Source: Pyropia yezoensis (taxonomy: Eukaryota; Rhodophyta; Bangiophyceae; Bangiales; Bangiaceae). From it: DNA of 64,000 nucleotides. The translations under genes and the position numbers were made by a program. The stretch spans positions 8,360,375 to 8,424,374 of the forward strand of contig CM020619.1 in the NCBI GenBank assembly GCA_009829735.1. The letters run 5' to 3'. The notes beneath the pieces are model-generated. The model worked only from the letters and a program-made list of their open reading frames with translations. It was not told the DNA's origin and did no database searches. Positions 20,622 to 30,925 of the stretch are shown here, in pieces (the stretch's first letter is position 1; each line of letters starts with the position of its first letter).

Positions 20622-21570
20622 ATGGAGGCCACTGTGGTCGCTGCATTGGGGGAAGGGGAGGCCGGGGGGGGTCCACGAGCTTGTTTTTTCTGCTGGTCCA
20701 CGAGCTCGTTTTTTCTGCTTTGTTTCTTGCCTTCTTCGTCGGGTGCCTCCGATCGATTCGCCGAGGTGGACCGCCTGCACGCCGAGGTCACTGTGCACGA
20801 GCTTCACAACGCGTTGATCTCTACACACGCACGGCATTGCACCAGCTCTTCCTCATCTTGGTCACTCGCTACACCGCATTGACGCAGCAGCAGACCTACC
20901 CGACGCTGGCAGCCAACACGCAGGACCTCTTACTGGCGCACGACGACCGCGACTCCATCTACCGCACCGCAACCTCTTTATTTGAGTCGTCGGTGCTCAC
21001 CTACCATACTTTTGCCATCTCAAGGGAGGAGGGGCAGCTAGTCCAAGCTCGCCTATGCCCGCGCCGCTCGCCGCGCGTTCCGTCGACCCCTGCCGCCCCT
21101 CTTTCATCCAGCGCTCGTCGGCGCCAAAACGGGCAGCCTCGTGCTAACTCCGGTGCTCAAGAGGCTCGCGGTGGCCGAGACGACAACGGACCGGCGGTGG
21201 GTGGTGCCCCCGATGGAGAAGGTGGTCGAGGCGGCGGAGGGGCTCAAGGCCGCACCGGCTGCGGCGGCGGCGGTGGCGGCCGCGGCGGTGGCGGCCGAGC
21301 GGTGGCGGCCGCGGCGGTGGCGGCCGCGGCGGTGGCGGCCGCGGCGGTGGCGGCCGCGGCGGTGGCGGCCGCGGCGGTGGCGGCCGCGGCGGTGGCGGCC
21401 GCGGCGGTGGCGGCCGCGGCGGTGGCGGCCGCGGCGGTGGCGGCCGCAGCGGTGGCGGCCGCGGCGGCGGTGGCGGTGGCGGTGGCGGTGGCGGTGGCGG
21501 TGGCGGCGGCGGTGGCGGTGGCGGTGGCGGTGGCGGTGGCGGTTGCGGTGGAGGTTGCGGTGGAGGTGAC
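20622..21570 (+). pseudogene. Broken gene with VVPP-MEKV module
   Basis: Three overlapping frames each contain non-repetitive protein-like stretches that fit end to end. First MEATVVAALGEGEAGG (ATG at 20622) through VDRLHAEVTVHELHNALI. Then, one frame over from about 20830, LFLILVTRYTALTQQQTYP through YHTFAISREEGQLVQ. Then from about 21045 a third frame with LVLTPVLKRLAVAETTTDRR and VVPPMEKVVEAAEG. After this comes an Ala/Val or Gly/Arg tail made of a 15-bp GC-rich repeat. Two frame changes mean pseudogene, short unseen introns or sequence errors. The gene begins two bases after the helicase stop. A related RR-x-VVPP-x-MEKV segment occurs near 27880-27905. Confidence 0.45.
21260..21560. repeat. 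15-bp and 6-bp GC-rich tandem repeats
   Basis: GCGGTGGCGGCCGCG units (about ten copies), then (GGTGGC)n and GGTTGCGGTGGA units. Confidence 0.9.
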
Positions 21571-21758
21571 CGCGGCGCCAAAACTTCCCCTGATAAGCAC
21601 GAGAGCAAGCACTGTTACCTTTTCCGGATAGCCGTCCTACCTTCAATCTTAGACCCCGTGGCCAAGACCCCGTGCCCAAGAGTGGATGTGATAGGAATGG
21701 AAAAAGACTGCAACGTCACTCAAATACCCCGACCCCCGGCCCCCCAGCTACGCGACCT

Positions 21759-23666
21759 CTAAGGACTCCCCGGACTAGATGGTTCACGCACAGGCCCGTG
21801 GTCGTTGCCGTGGCGGGGAGCACAGCCGTTGCCGTTGCGGGGAGCACCACCGTAGCCGTAGCGGGGAGCATCGCCGTGGCCGTGGCGGGGAGAATCGCCG
21901 TTGCCATGGCGGGGAGCACCGCCGTTGCCGTGGCGGGGAGCACCGCCGTTGCCGTGGCGGGGAGCACCGCCGTTGCCGTAGCGGGGAGCACCACCGTAGC
22001 CGTAGCGGGGAGCATCGCCGTGAAAGCTGCGGGGAGAATCGCCGTGGCCGTGGCGGGGAGAATTGCCGTGGCCGTGGCGGGGAGCACCGCCGTTGCCGTA
22101 GCGGGGAGCCGCGCCGTCGTCGTGGCGGGGAGCACCACCGTCGTCGTGGCGGGGAGCACCACCGTCGTCGTGGCGGGGAGCACCACCGTCGTCGTGGCGG
22201 GGAGCCGCGCCGTAGTCGTGGCGGGGAGCACCACCGTAGCCGTAGCGGGGAGCATCGCCGTGAAAGTTGCGGCGAGAATCGCCGTGGCCGTGGCGGGGAG
22301 AATCGCCGTGGCCGTGGCGGGGAGCACCACCGTCGTCGTGGCGGGGAGCCGCGCCGTCGTCGTGGCGGGGGCCGGCGCCGTGGCCGTGGCGGGGAGAAGT
22401 GCCGTCGTCGTAGCGGGGAGAAGTGCCGTCGTCGTGGCGAGGAGAATCGCCGTGGCCGTGGCGGGGAGCATTGCCGCGCACAACGCTCACCCGACGGTGA
22501 ACTGGGCGGACGATACGTCCCTCCGATGGGCCAGCCAAATGCCCAACACCCGACACCCTGTCCCGCGATAGCAGCCTGCCCGGTGTTGACAACGCAGACG
22601 ACTCCTTAAACTCCCTGCACGCGACCTCGTGCAACACGCAGTCCAGGCGCTTCCAAAACCGCATGCCACAACAGCCACACGCGTTCTTGACGGGGGGGTG
22701 TCCGCGCTTCCACGAATCGACCCTTTTCGCGAGGGTCTTGCTGAGGCTTGAGTCAGCTGTCTGCCCCTTCTTGTACTCATATGGTGGGGGGCTTCCCACC
22801 CACCTGGGGGTCTCGAGACACCGCGCACACGCCGTGGATGGCGGGCCACCAGGAGCAGGCACGCCGCCTACTTTCACCGTTGTAGCGGTCGGGCGGGGCA
22901 CAGGGGGCTCCGGGCCACGCGCACTCCCACCTTCTTGGCGGTGCTGTTCGGCCGACCCACCACGAGACGGCACTGCTGGCCTTGACGCCATGCCAAACGA
23001 CGCCAGCGGGGGAAGTGGCACCCGCGGCGGCACCTGTTGCTGAGGTGGCGTCGGCGGCATGCCCTGTCCTGCACCATCTAGGCGAGTCCCCGACGCCAGG
23101 ACACCCATCCCGGCAGCTATGATGTCCGCCAGCGCGCGTTGCGGTGGCGGCGGAGGCAAACGCGCTTCCACGTCCTCTTGGCGACACCCCGAGGACAACA
23201 TGCTGGTCCCGACCGCAGCCTCACCAATCCCGGCTGTAAGGCCGTCGACGCCGCGCACTTGAGCCGCCAGGACGTCCTCCCGCTTCACTTCTACATCGTC
23301 GCCTTCGCCAACACCAGGCGTATCCGCCCCACCATCGGCAGCGCTTTCCCCAGTAGGGAACACCTGACGGTCGGGGGTGTGAGGCGTTGACGACGCCGAT
23401 GAACATGATCCACCGTCACCACCACCACCACCGATGCCATCCTCTACAGGAAAGCGGGTGGATGATGTACCAGCCCCCATGTGCGTTTGGTCGGCGACAG
23501 CAGGTGCGGCGAAGCTGGCCGCAGCGGCGCTACGACGCGCGCGTCGTCGGCGCTCCGCCAGAGAAAGACGGGCAGGTGGGTTCGCACCCTCACCCGTATC
23601 ACCGCCACCACCGCGCTGCCCATCATACCCACCACCGCGCTGCACATCATACCCACCATCGGCCAT
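21759..23666 (-). CDS. C2HC zinc-finger protein with octapeptide-repeat tail
   Basis: 635 residues from ATG at 23666 (MADGGYDVQRGGG), TAG stop. A good splice acceptor (CTCTCCTACCGCAG) ends 10 bases before the ATG, suggesting a 5' UTR intron. Residues about 1-320 are mostly Gly/Pro-rich with an Arg-rich stretch (ERRRRARR). Near residue 330-352 there is a C-x2-C-x12-H-x3-C finger (NACGCCGMRFWKR, then LHEVAC) preceded by KTLAKRVDSWKRGH. Residues about 410-620 are about 28 octapeptides of the APRHGNGG / DSPRHGHG type, rich in His, Arg and Gly, as in disordered RNA-binding or phase-separating tails. Function unknown. Nucleic-acid binding is an inference from the finger and basic tail. Module copy F lies about 155 bases upstream in the same orientation. 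Confidence 0.6.
   Translation of the reverse strand: MADGGYDVQRGGGYDGQRGGGGDTGEGANPPARLSLAERRRRARRSAAAASFAAPAVADQTHMGAGTSSTRFPVEDGIGGGGGDGGSCSSASSTPHTPDRQVFPTGESAADGGADTPGVGEGDDVEVKREDVLAAQVRGVDGLTAGIGEAAVGTSMLSSGCRQEDVEARLPPPPPQRALADIIAAGMGVLASGTRLDGAGQGMPPTPPQQQVPPRVPLPPLASFGMASRPAVPSRGGSAEQHRQEGGSARGPEPPVPRPTATTVKVGGVPAPGGPPSTACARCLETPRWVGSPPPYEYKKGQTADSSLSKTLAKRVDSWKRGHPPVKNACGCCGMRFWKRLDCVLHEVACREFKESSALSTPGRLLSRDRVSGVGHLAGPSEGRIVRPVHRRVSVVRGNAPRHGHGDSPRHDDGTSPRYDDGTSPRHGHGAGPRHDDGAAPRHDDGGAPRHGHGDSPRHGHGDSRRNFHGDAPRYGYGGAPRHDYGAAPRHDDGGAPRHDDGGAPRHDDGGAPRHDDGAAPRYGNGGAPRHGHGNSPRHGHGDSPRSFHGDAPRYGYGGAPRYGNGGAPRHGNGGAPRHGNGGAPRHGNGDSPRHGHGDAPRYGYGGAPRNGNGCAPRHGNDHGPVREPSSPGSP
21800..22480. 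repeat. 24-bp coding minisatellite, about 28 units
   Basis: GCCGTTGCCGTGGCGGGGAG-type units encode the octapeptide tail of the gene above. Units vary mostly at two codons, giving a mosaic of related types. Confidence 0.9.
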
Positions 23667-23822
23667 GGTGAGACGCCTGCGGTAGGAGAGAACAGCAGGC
23701 GCCGTGCGACTTGGCCGGGATTGGGGGGGGGGAGGGGGGGGGGACGGCGTGGAGGGAGGAGAGGCGCAGGAGCCGGGTGGGAGAGGGGGGCAAGGAGTGG
23801 GCAAGAGCGGTGGGCGGGCGGA

Positions 23823-23894
23823 AAGAGGCAGGCGAGGGGCAACCGGGCTACGCACAGGGCGTCACCGGTTGAAGGCCACCTCTAGCCTGCCTCT
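23823..23894 (-). repeat. 72-nt inverted-repeat module, copy F
   Basis: Full-length 72-nt copy oriented towards the minus-strand gene starting at 23666. Beyond it (23920-24120) lies a G-rich region with three copies of GTGCAAGAGCGGG-like sequence. Confidence 0.85.
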
Positions 23895-24129
23895 CCCCTT
23901 GTCTTGGCTAGGATGGAAGAGGGGGAGGGGGGGGGGGGGGGAGAGGGGGGGAGCGGGAAGTGTGCAAGAGCGGGAGGCGGGGGGGGGCGGGGCGGGGGGG
24001 GGAGTGTGCAAGAGCGGGGGGTGGGGGGGGGCGGGGCGGGGGGGGAATGCAGAAGAGCGCGCGCACTGGGTGAAGAGAGGCGGGGGGGGGGCGGGGGGAG
24101 CGGGGGGAGCAGAGCGGGCAAGCGCGCGC

Positions 24130-24820
24130 ACTATGAGAGGAGGGGTGAGCATCCGATGAGGGAACGCGGCAAGCATGGAAAGCAGGTTCAGCAGAAGCGC
24201 ACGCGCGCGCGTACGTAAAGTACAGTGCATAAAGAATGCACATGGGAAGGTTGTCGCGGTGCGTGCGTGCATGCTTTGCGCGATCACCTCGGGGGAATTG
24301 TACCGTGATGGTGTGGTTTGTGCATACCGATGTATTCTGAATAATACTAGGGAGCTGGAATCGGAGAGCAATGGGTTGGTGCATTTTGCTTATCAGTTCT
24401 GATTGCGAAAATTCTCGCGTCGGGGTGCACCGACCGGCGCAGTGGGGCTACAGCCCATATCCCATGGATACTGTACCTATGTTGGTATCTAATTTTTATT
24501 TCCGCCAGTCGCTTCTTTTCCCCGCAGTCGGCCCGCCGTCGCGCGTCGACGCTGCTCACACCGCCATGCCGACGCCCCCCGTCGGCAGGGCGACGCGGTG
24601 GGGGCAGTTGCGCTGGCCGGTTATGTAGGTGCCTGTAGCATGGCGGTCGACAGGAAGCGCGCCGGCTGCAGCACCGCCCAAGTCGCCATTATCATCGTCG
24701 TGGGCAGCCTCCACACCTGAAGGGCCGCCCTCCCTGCCTTCAATATGAAGGCCTGCAACCTCTAGGCTCTGTACGGCATCAGTAGAGTCAACGGTCCGAG
24801 GTGGTGGAGGCATCAAACCA
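24130..24820. other. Intergenic region
   Basis: Markedly less GC-rich than its surroundings at about 24220-24530. No credible gene or RNA seen. Confidence 0.6.
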
Positions 24821-24825
24821 TGGAC

Positions 24826-25600
24826 GGGCAGCGCCCGGGAGAGACGGGGCGGTCGCCACCGCGTCGGTAGGGGCGGCCAACGGCACGATGACGGCGGGGA
24901 GGGGGGCCCACGCCCGGGAGAGGCGGGCAGTCGCCGCCTTGATGGTGTGGGCCAGTGGCACGGTGATGGCGGCGGGGGCGGGCAACGCCCGGGAGAGACG
25001 CGGCGGTCGTCGCCGAATGGTGGGTGGCCAACGGCAGGGTGACGGCGAGGAGGGGGGCCCACGCCCGGCGGAAGCGGCAGCAGGCAGTTGCCTCGTCGTC
25101 GGTCGGGGCGGTCAGCCTCTTTTCCTGGTGGGGAGGGTTGGCAGCGCCTGGGAGAGGCGGGCAGTGTCCGCAGAGACGGAGTTTGAGGGCTGGGTCCACG
25201 TCGTGTCGCGGTGTGGGCGGCGCCCTGGATAGCCGGGCAGCTGCGGCGGAGACGGGAGGGGCGGCCTGTATTCAGGCGGCAGTCAGGTGAGGGGGTAGTG
25301 GTCGGGAGAGGCCGGCAGTCACCACGGTGCGGGTGTGTGGGCCAGCGGCAAGGTGATGGTAGGGAGGGAGGGCAGCGTCCGGGATAGGCGGGCTGTCGCC
25401 GCCTGGTCGGTGGAGGTGGCCACCGCCACACCGGGCAGGTGATTGCGGGGAGGGTCGAGCAGCGCCCGGCAAATGCACACAGGTGGTTCGTAGTCGGTGG
25501 AGGCAGGCAGCCCACTCGAAAAGGTGGGGAGCGCAGGCGGCGCCCGGGAGAGGCGGGCAGAGTCCGCCAGCGGATACGGGAGCTCGCGAGAGGGATCGCA
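24826..25600. repeat. Degenerate minisatellite of about 75-85 bp
   Basis: About ten diverged units, each with a GCGCCCGGGAGAGRCGGGC-like block and a GGCCARYGGCAVGGTGAYGG-like block. Blocks start near 24831, 24910, 24987, 25060, 25145, 25218, 25297, 25374, 25460 and 25537. Long open frames here come from the repeat composition and are not called. Confidence 0.7.
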
Positions 25601-26328
25601 GGCCAGAACTCTGAATTAGAGGCTTGGGTGTGCATTTGATTCTGATTTTGGACGAAGGGAGCCAACTGGCTCAGCCCTACAGGCTGGGGGGCATCAATAA
25701 AGCGCTAACATCGACAGCTGCGACTTCTGGAGTGCTCGCTCCCTCGACATCTTTCGGCCCCTACGTATCGTTTTTGCGCAACGGCGTCGGATCCAAGAAC
25801 CTTTTTCTGAAAACGTCCCCCACGTCGAGAGCCATACCCAATGACCTTTTTCTATCCTGGTCAGCCTCCGCCGACGCAGGGCCAGCCCGATCCCACCAGG
25901 CGCTTGAATTTTTTACGTGCTGCACCAGTCGGGGCGAGCGGGGCTGCGGAAAGCCCCTCACCCGCGATCGTACGCAGCCTTTGCCATCCCTGCTGACAAG
26001 CCCCACTGCGGGCGCGGACTACCCTCCCCTTGGAACGTGCTTTCCAGGGCAGGTTGCTGAGGCTGAGGCCCCGCGGCAAATTGGCTGCCGAGATGCTGCT
26101 CCACCAGCGCCCCCACTGCCACCCCGACTATCACCGCCACTGCCGCCGTCGTTGTCACCACCGCCACCGCGGTGGCCTCCACCACGAACGCCACCGTCGC
26201 CGCGACTGCCACCGCCCCCCACCTCTATCGTCACCATCGGCCCCCACCGCCACCACGTCGGCGGGCGCTGAACCGCCGCACTCGCCCGCCTCTTCGCAGG
26301 GGCGCCGGGCACGCCTTCACCTTTCAAG

Positions 26329-26706
26329 ATGGGGCGGCGCAAGGGAGCCCCAGCTCAACTTCTTCCCGCTGCACCTCGCAAGTTGGCAACCGAAGAAGCG
26401 ACCAAGTCCAGGCCATGGTACCGCCCGGGGACGCGGGCGCCGCGGGAGATTCAGAAGTTTCAGAAGTCCACCGACGTGGCCATCAGCAAGTCTCCTTTTC
26501 GACGCCAAGTGAACGAAATGGCAGAGGACCTGGTGCCCGGCTTTCTCCTGCGGTCGTCGGCGGTGGCGGTGTTGCAGCAGGCGAGTGAGGCGTACCTGGC
26601 GGAAGTTTGGGAGGAGGCGAATGTATGCGCCGCTCACGCTAAGCGTGTCACCATTACGGTGAAGGACATCCGTCTTGCCTGCCGCATTCGAGGGGAGCGG
26701 TTATAG
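26329..26706 (+). CDS. Divergent histone H3
   Basis: 125 residues or so with no intron (ATG 26329, TAG stop). The fold matches H3 throughout: [20 protein letters not shown] (alpha-N), [14 protein letters not shown] (alpha-1), a loop without insertion, [20 protein letters not shown] (alpha-2), [18 protein letters not shown] (loop 2 and alpha-3) and a terminal RIRGERL. The N-terminal tail is about 12 residues shorter than canonical H3. The K4/K9 region is replaced by [13 protein letters not shown], while APRKLAT, equivalent to the K18/K23 region, is kept. CENP-A proteins usually have a longer loop 1, which is absent here, so a lineage-specific H3 variant is as likely as a centromeric one. No other histone gene is in the window. 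Confidence 0.9.
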   Translation: MGRRKGAPAQLLPAAPRKLATEEATKSRPWYRPGTRAPREIQKFQKSTDVAISKSPFRRQVNEMAEDLVPGFLLRSSAVAVLQQASEAYLAEVWEEANVCAAHAKRVTITVKDIRLACRIRGERL

Positions 26707-26719
26707 AAGTGCCAAGCCC

Positions 26720-27467
26720 CGCTGACAATTGGGCCGGCCCCATAGTCGCAGCAGTGAGTGGTGTTGCGGGTATTCTGGCCACGAGGGGGGCGGTGTGTGT
26801 GAGGAGGGGTCGTTCCCCTCATTTTCGCTCTATTTGTCTGACTGCACTGGGCAGCCTCTCACCAATGCTTTTCTGTATTGTTTCGAGAATATGAAAGGCA
26901 TCCGCGCCTCTTTCTTGCACTTCATTCCAATGCACTCCTGGCGCCTTGCCACTTAGGCGACGTGTCAGGGAGCAGCCGCTGCTGCCGGTCTTCGCACCCT
27001 GAATGTACACAAAGACATACGGCCGAGATGCCCTTAGACTCTACCGGGTGCCGGCGGTGGACGGCCGCCAACGGGCCGGGCGGGCCGGGCCAGGGGCTGC
27101 AGCCACCAACGCGGGCAAGCGCCGGTCACGAGCTGCCGGAGGGGCAATTGCGTCCTCTGTGGGGGTCACCAAGCGCGGCCACTCCGGTCTCGGCTGGTTC
27201 AGGAGCGGATGCAGAGGGCGCACGACTTGGTCGTCTCGGCAATTGTGGTCGAAGAGGAGGAGACGTCAGCCATCGCGAAGCCATTCTACCTCGTGCAGGA
27301 GTTGGTGCCCAACCTGCGGTGGCCGGACGGTGGTGTCGTGGTTTACGGCCATTTCCCTTTTTTTGCTCGACCTCTCGTGGCAGCAGAGCGGCCCGTGGAT
27401 TTGCTCTTGCCGCAACCTGGCGTGTGCACCTGACGGCATCTCCCAGGGAGGCACGTACGAGGTCGGT
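26720..27467. other. Region with unassigned coding-like segment
   Basis: A 74-codon frame at 27209-27433 on the plus strand (LVVSAIVVEEEETSAIAKPF, then RWPDGGVVVYGHFPFFARP) has ordinary protein composition but no recognisable relatives and no clear continuation. It could be an upstream exon of the next gene. Confidence 0.3.
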
Positions 27468-28320
27468 ATGACCCTCCAGGACGGTGCCGAGGGCGCCTCT
27501 GGGCCGGGCAGTGCCGATGGCAGTGGCTCCGACTGTGGCTCCGACTGCGAGGCTGGCGACATGGACGGCGAACGTGTCGTGGGCGAGGGAGGGGGTGCGG
27601 GGCGCGAGACTGGCGACCCCCTCTTGGAAGAGTATGAGGATTCAGATGTGTGGCTCGGAGTTGGTGCGCTTCACGTCGTCGGCGACAGCTCCGTCGTGGG
27701 TGGCCGAGGTCGCGGTTCCGCAGCAGTTGGCCGGGATGGCGGCGGTGGCGGCGGTGTCGAGCGCGCGGGCGATGCTGGCGAGGGCGCACGGGCCGGAGGG
27801 GCTGGCCGGGTCGCACCGGCCGGTGATGGTGTCGGCACTTCGCCATCCGGTGATGCTGGTGGGCCCGCGACGGTCCGCGGTGGTGCCGCCGTCGATGGAG
27901 AAGGTTGGGGGTACTGACACCTCTGTCGTTGCTGCAACCGGCGGAGGAGACGGCAGTATAGAGGCCGGCGGCAGTGCTCCGGCCCATGGAGAAGGCGGAG
28001 ACAGAGCTGGCGGTTGTCGTGTTGTAGCGGGTGATGGTGACTCCGTCGGCGGCGGTGCCGATGTTGATGGTGGTGGTGACGCTGCCAGCGGTGGTGATGC
28101 CGCCGGTGGCGGTGACGCACCCGGTGGTAGGGGTGCTGCCGGTGGTAGGGGTGCTGCCGGTCGTAGGGGTGCTGCCGGTCGTAGAGGTGCTGCCGGCGGT
28201 GGTAGTGCCGCCGGTGACCGAGGTGCCGGCGGTGGCCGTCGTGGTACTGGGTGGGGGTGCTGCGGGCGGGGGGCGTGCCGTGTCTCGGGGGGCGTGCCGT
28301 GTCTCCTGTATCCGAGGGTC
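27468..28320 (+). pseudogene. Broken gene, paralogue of the VVPP-MEKV gene
   Basis: ATG at 27468 (MTLQDGAEGASG) opens an acidic segment (DPLLEEYEDSDVW). The frame one base over carries VPQQLAGMAAVAAVSSARAM and, near 27880-27905, a RRSAVVPPSMEKV module. A Gly/Ala-rich tail from an 18-bp repeat (near 28120-28200) follows. The order (helical segment, VVPP-MEKV, low-complexity Gly/Ala tail) is the same as in the broken gene at 20622-21570, so the two are probably paralogues. The frame break and exact limits are uncertain. Confidence 0.35.
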
Positions 28321-28329
28321 CCACGCCTT

Positions 28330-30925
28330 TGGGCCTCCACAACTTGCTGTTCGCGGCCGCCCAAGCTTCCAACTTGGACGTGTCGCCACTGTGAAGACTA
28401 TTCTTCAGTCACCACCTTCTTCCTGTTTTTTCAAGTGTTCATTCTTCACGGATATGGACCTTGACACGGCGGACCCTCTGCATCTTAGTTTGCAAAGAGA
28501 CACTACATCACGGCTGTTCTCCTAGCCCGACCGAAGGTAGCTCCGCAGGTGCGCCGGGTGAGAGGGTGATTGTGATGGAGCCTGGTGTGCTGGTGAGTGC
28601 AGTTCGCTGTTGGTCTGTGTGTTTGTGTTTCTTCTCTTTTCTGCGTAGACACTTGGTGCCCGAGTGTGTGTTCGCTTCTGAGTGTGTGAAGTGGATGCGT
28701 GTGTATAAACAAGATGCAAAGGCCCACTGTTCATAGGGCTCTCCGACGGAGCTACTTAGTTGATGTCCACAGAGGTAGTCTGTGAAAAAAGTAGCGGTGC
28801 TGTTTGCGCCTCAAGCATCCTCCCGCTTTGCGCGGCAGGACCCGTGCGCGCGTTTTACCCTCTCCATGACACATGCAACAGGCCACCGTCCTTTGCCCAG
28901 GCCCATTCAGCTGCGTGGGATATGCGGCGGCGCCACGCGACGGGGACTATCTCATAGCCAAGGAGGGGCTGCGCACGGTAGCCCTCATTGCTGGGAGGGT
29001 AGCGCACCGTGGGGAGAGACCACCTGGTGCCGTAAAGAACAGCCAATGCATGGTCTCTGTCGGCCATGACGATTGAGCACTGTGTTGTGTCTGTCGGTGA
29101 CGTGGGCTCAGGCCCGGTGACCGTGGCGGCGTCAGAGGCAGTGGCACCTCCAGTGCAGTGGCGGCAGTCGATGAGCAAGTTGCCACGCACCGCGATCGAT
29201 GACAAGGTGTGCTGTTATTGTACCCGAAAAATCGCCAGAGGGGAGTGAACCCCATCAGCCATTATGCCCTTGCGCGGCTGCGCCGCTCACGCCTGCATCC
29301 AGTGTGCAGCCTTCGGTAACCGGGGGAAAACGTGCATCCTTGCACGAGTTTGGGCCCCATACACAGCCTTGCGCGGCTGTGCCAGCACGTGATTACACGC
29401 CCAAACATGAAGAATCGGCTCGCACAAGGGACGGGGTTTAAGCCCCACAGCGCAGGGCGTCGGGCGGACGTGGGCCACCGGCAGGCTGTGTGCCGCCGGC
29501 TGACATGGAACCCTCCTGTACTGGGGGGGCCTGTACCCACCGTGGGTGGGCATGGCGCGGGAATGAATTGGAGCCGGACGACCGTCGGCCAGCGCACGCC
29601 GCAAACGTCACCGATCGGGGGTGAGGGTGCGGGGGAGTGCGCGGGAGGGCACCCAGCGGGCAGGTGTGCCCGCCGGGAGAGGGCGCCCGGATACAGGTTA
29701 GCCCGTGGGGGAGGCCCCAACGAGCGACGGCGAGAGAGCGACCGGGCAGGCGGCTTGCCCGCGCGGGGTGGCCGCGCGAGCCCCGCGCGGCCTAGCCGCC
29801 TGCCCGGTCGCCCGCCGGCGCGAGCAGCTTGGCCGAGCGACAACGTTACCGGCATGCCCGAGCGGCAGGGCCGCCGAAGGATCCCGAGGGGGGTGAGCGG
29901 AGGGGGGCGTGAGGCCCATTGTGTGATGGGCGGGCGCTCCCTGGAGAGTTAATGAGCGCGGGCACCGTGGGCTAGCCACGGGGGTCCGGGGGAGGACAAG
30001 GAACTTTCCTTTGGCAACCGGTCCGTCTGCACTAGTGCCAAGGCAAAGGCGGGCGCGGAAGGGGACGTCCGCGGGTGGTGAGGGACCACCTTCCTCACCG
30101 ATTTTCGCAACAGGTTATGGGGTTCGCTCATGGGCCAGATCCAGCCCCCGAGCAGTGCAAATCAATGCGAAAAGGTTGGCCCCGTTTCGGGAGGGTCAGC
30201 AACCGGTCCTCTCAGGGTGTGCCCCTCAGAGCGGCTCAGAGCGGTACACTACCAGGAGACCCAAGAACGTCATGAATTCGAAACGACCACTGTGATCCGA
30301 CTGTCAGCATGGCGGCCGTGGGCAGGTGATCACGAGCACACTGGTACACGGGTGCTGGCGCGGGCACGAGCTCGCTGGGGTCAGCAGTGTCTGAGCAGCT
30401 CGATCTGGCAGACAATCACATAACGTGGCCATCGGCCACGTTGCGTATCTTCCCAGTTGCGACAGTGTCCGACGGAGCTGTAAGTGGGTCAGCCCCGACA
30501 GTGTCCGGCGGGGCAGTGAGTGGGCCAGCCCCGGTGGGGCGCGTCTGCCCCGACTGATTTTGGACGAGAAAACAGAAGAGTTCTGACCAATCAGCGTTCA
30601 GATCGAGACTCACGGTCGCCACAGCCAACAAAGGAGCGTCACAGCACGCTATTCGTTATTTCCAGGACACTGGCGTTGGCTGGGCCTCGTGTTCATGCGC
30701 TTGTGTTCTTGTTCGGATCGGCCAACATGTGGCACCTAGCACTGGCACGACGGCATCCCGCTATCCTGGTTCCCATCGACGTCACCGCTGTGGGCGTACC
30801 AACCTCCGGACCTCCCCCTCACGAGCACGGCGCGGCCCGACGTCGCCAGACGCGAAGACCGTTGCCCCCACCCCCCGCACACCAATATTACAACTCCTCA
30901 TGGTGCTCCACATGTGGTAGCCACA
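28330..30925. other. Long intergenic region
   Basis: No supportable gene. Short open frames at 28873-29248 on the plus strand (EGLRTVALIAGRVAHRGERP; IDDKVCCYCTRKIARGE) look protein-like but are isolated. The region contains the large hairpin at 29738-29811 and a perfect 9-bp stem hairpin AACGTGGCC-ATC-GGCCACGTT at 30422-30442. Confidence 0.5.
29738..29811. repeat. 74-nt near-perfect hairpin
   Basis: The outer arms (GCGACCGGGCAGGCGGC and its complement) pair over 17 bp without mismatch. After small offsets an inner 10-bp stem (CCGCGCGGGG with CCCCGCGCGG) closes a 12-nt loop. It is too stable to be chance, even at this base composition, but it is not near a called gene. Confidence 0.85.

Noticed and set aside
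24556-25665. 369-residue minus-strand ORF
   Set aside because: Covers the 75-85 bp minisatellite; the Pro/Arg/Cys-rich translation follows the repeat.
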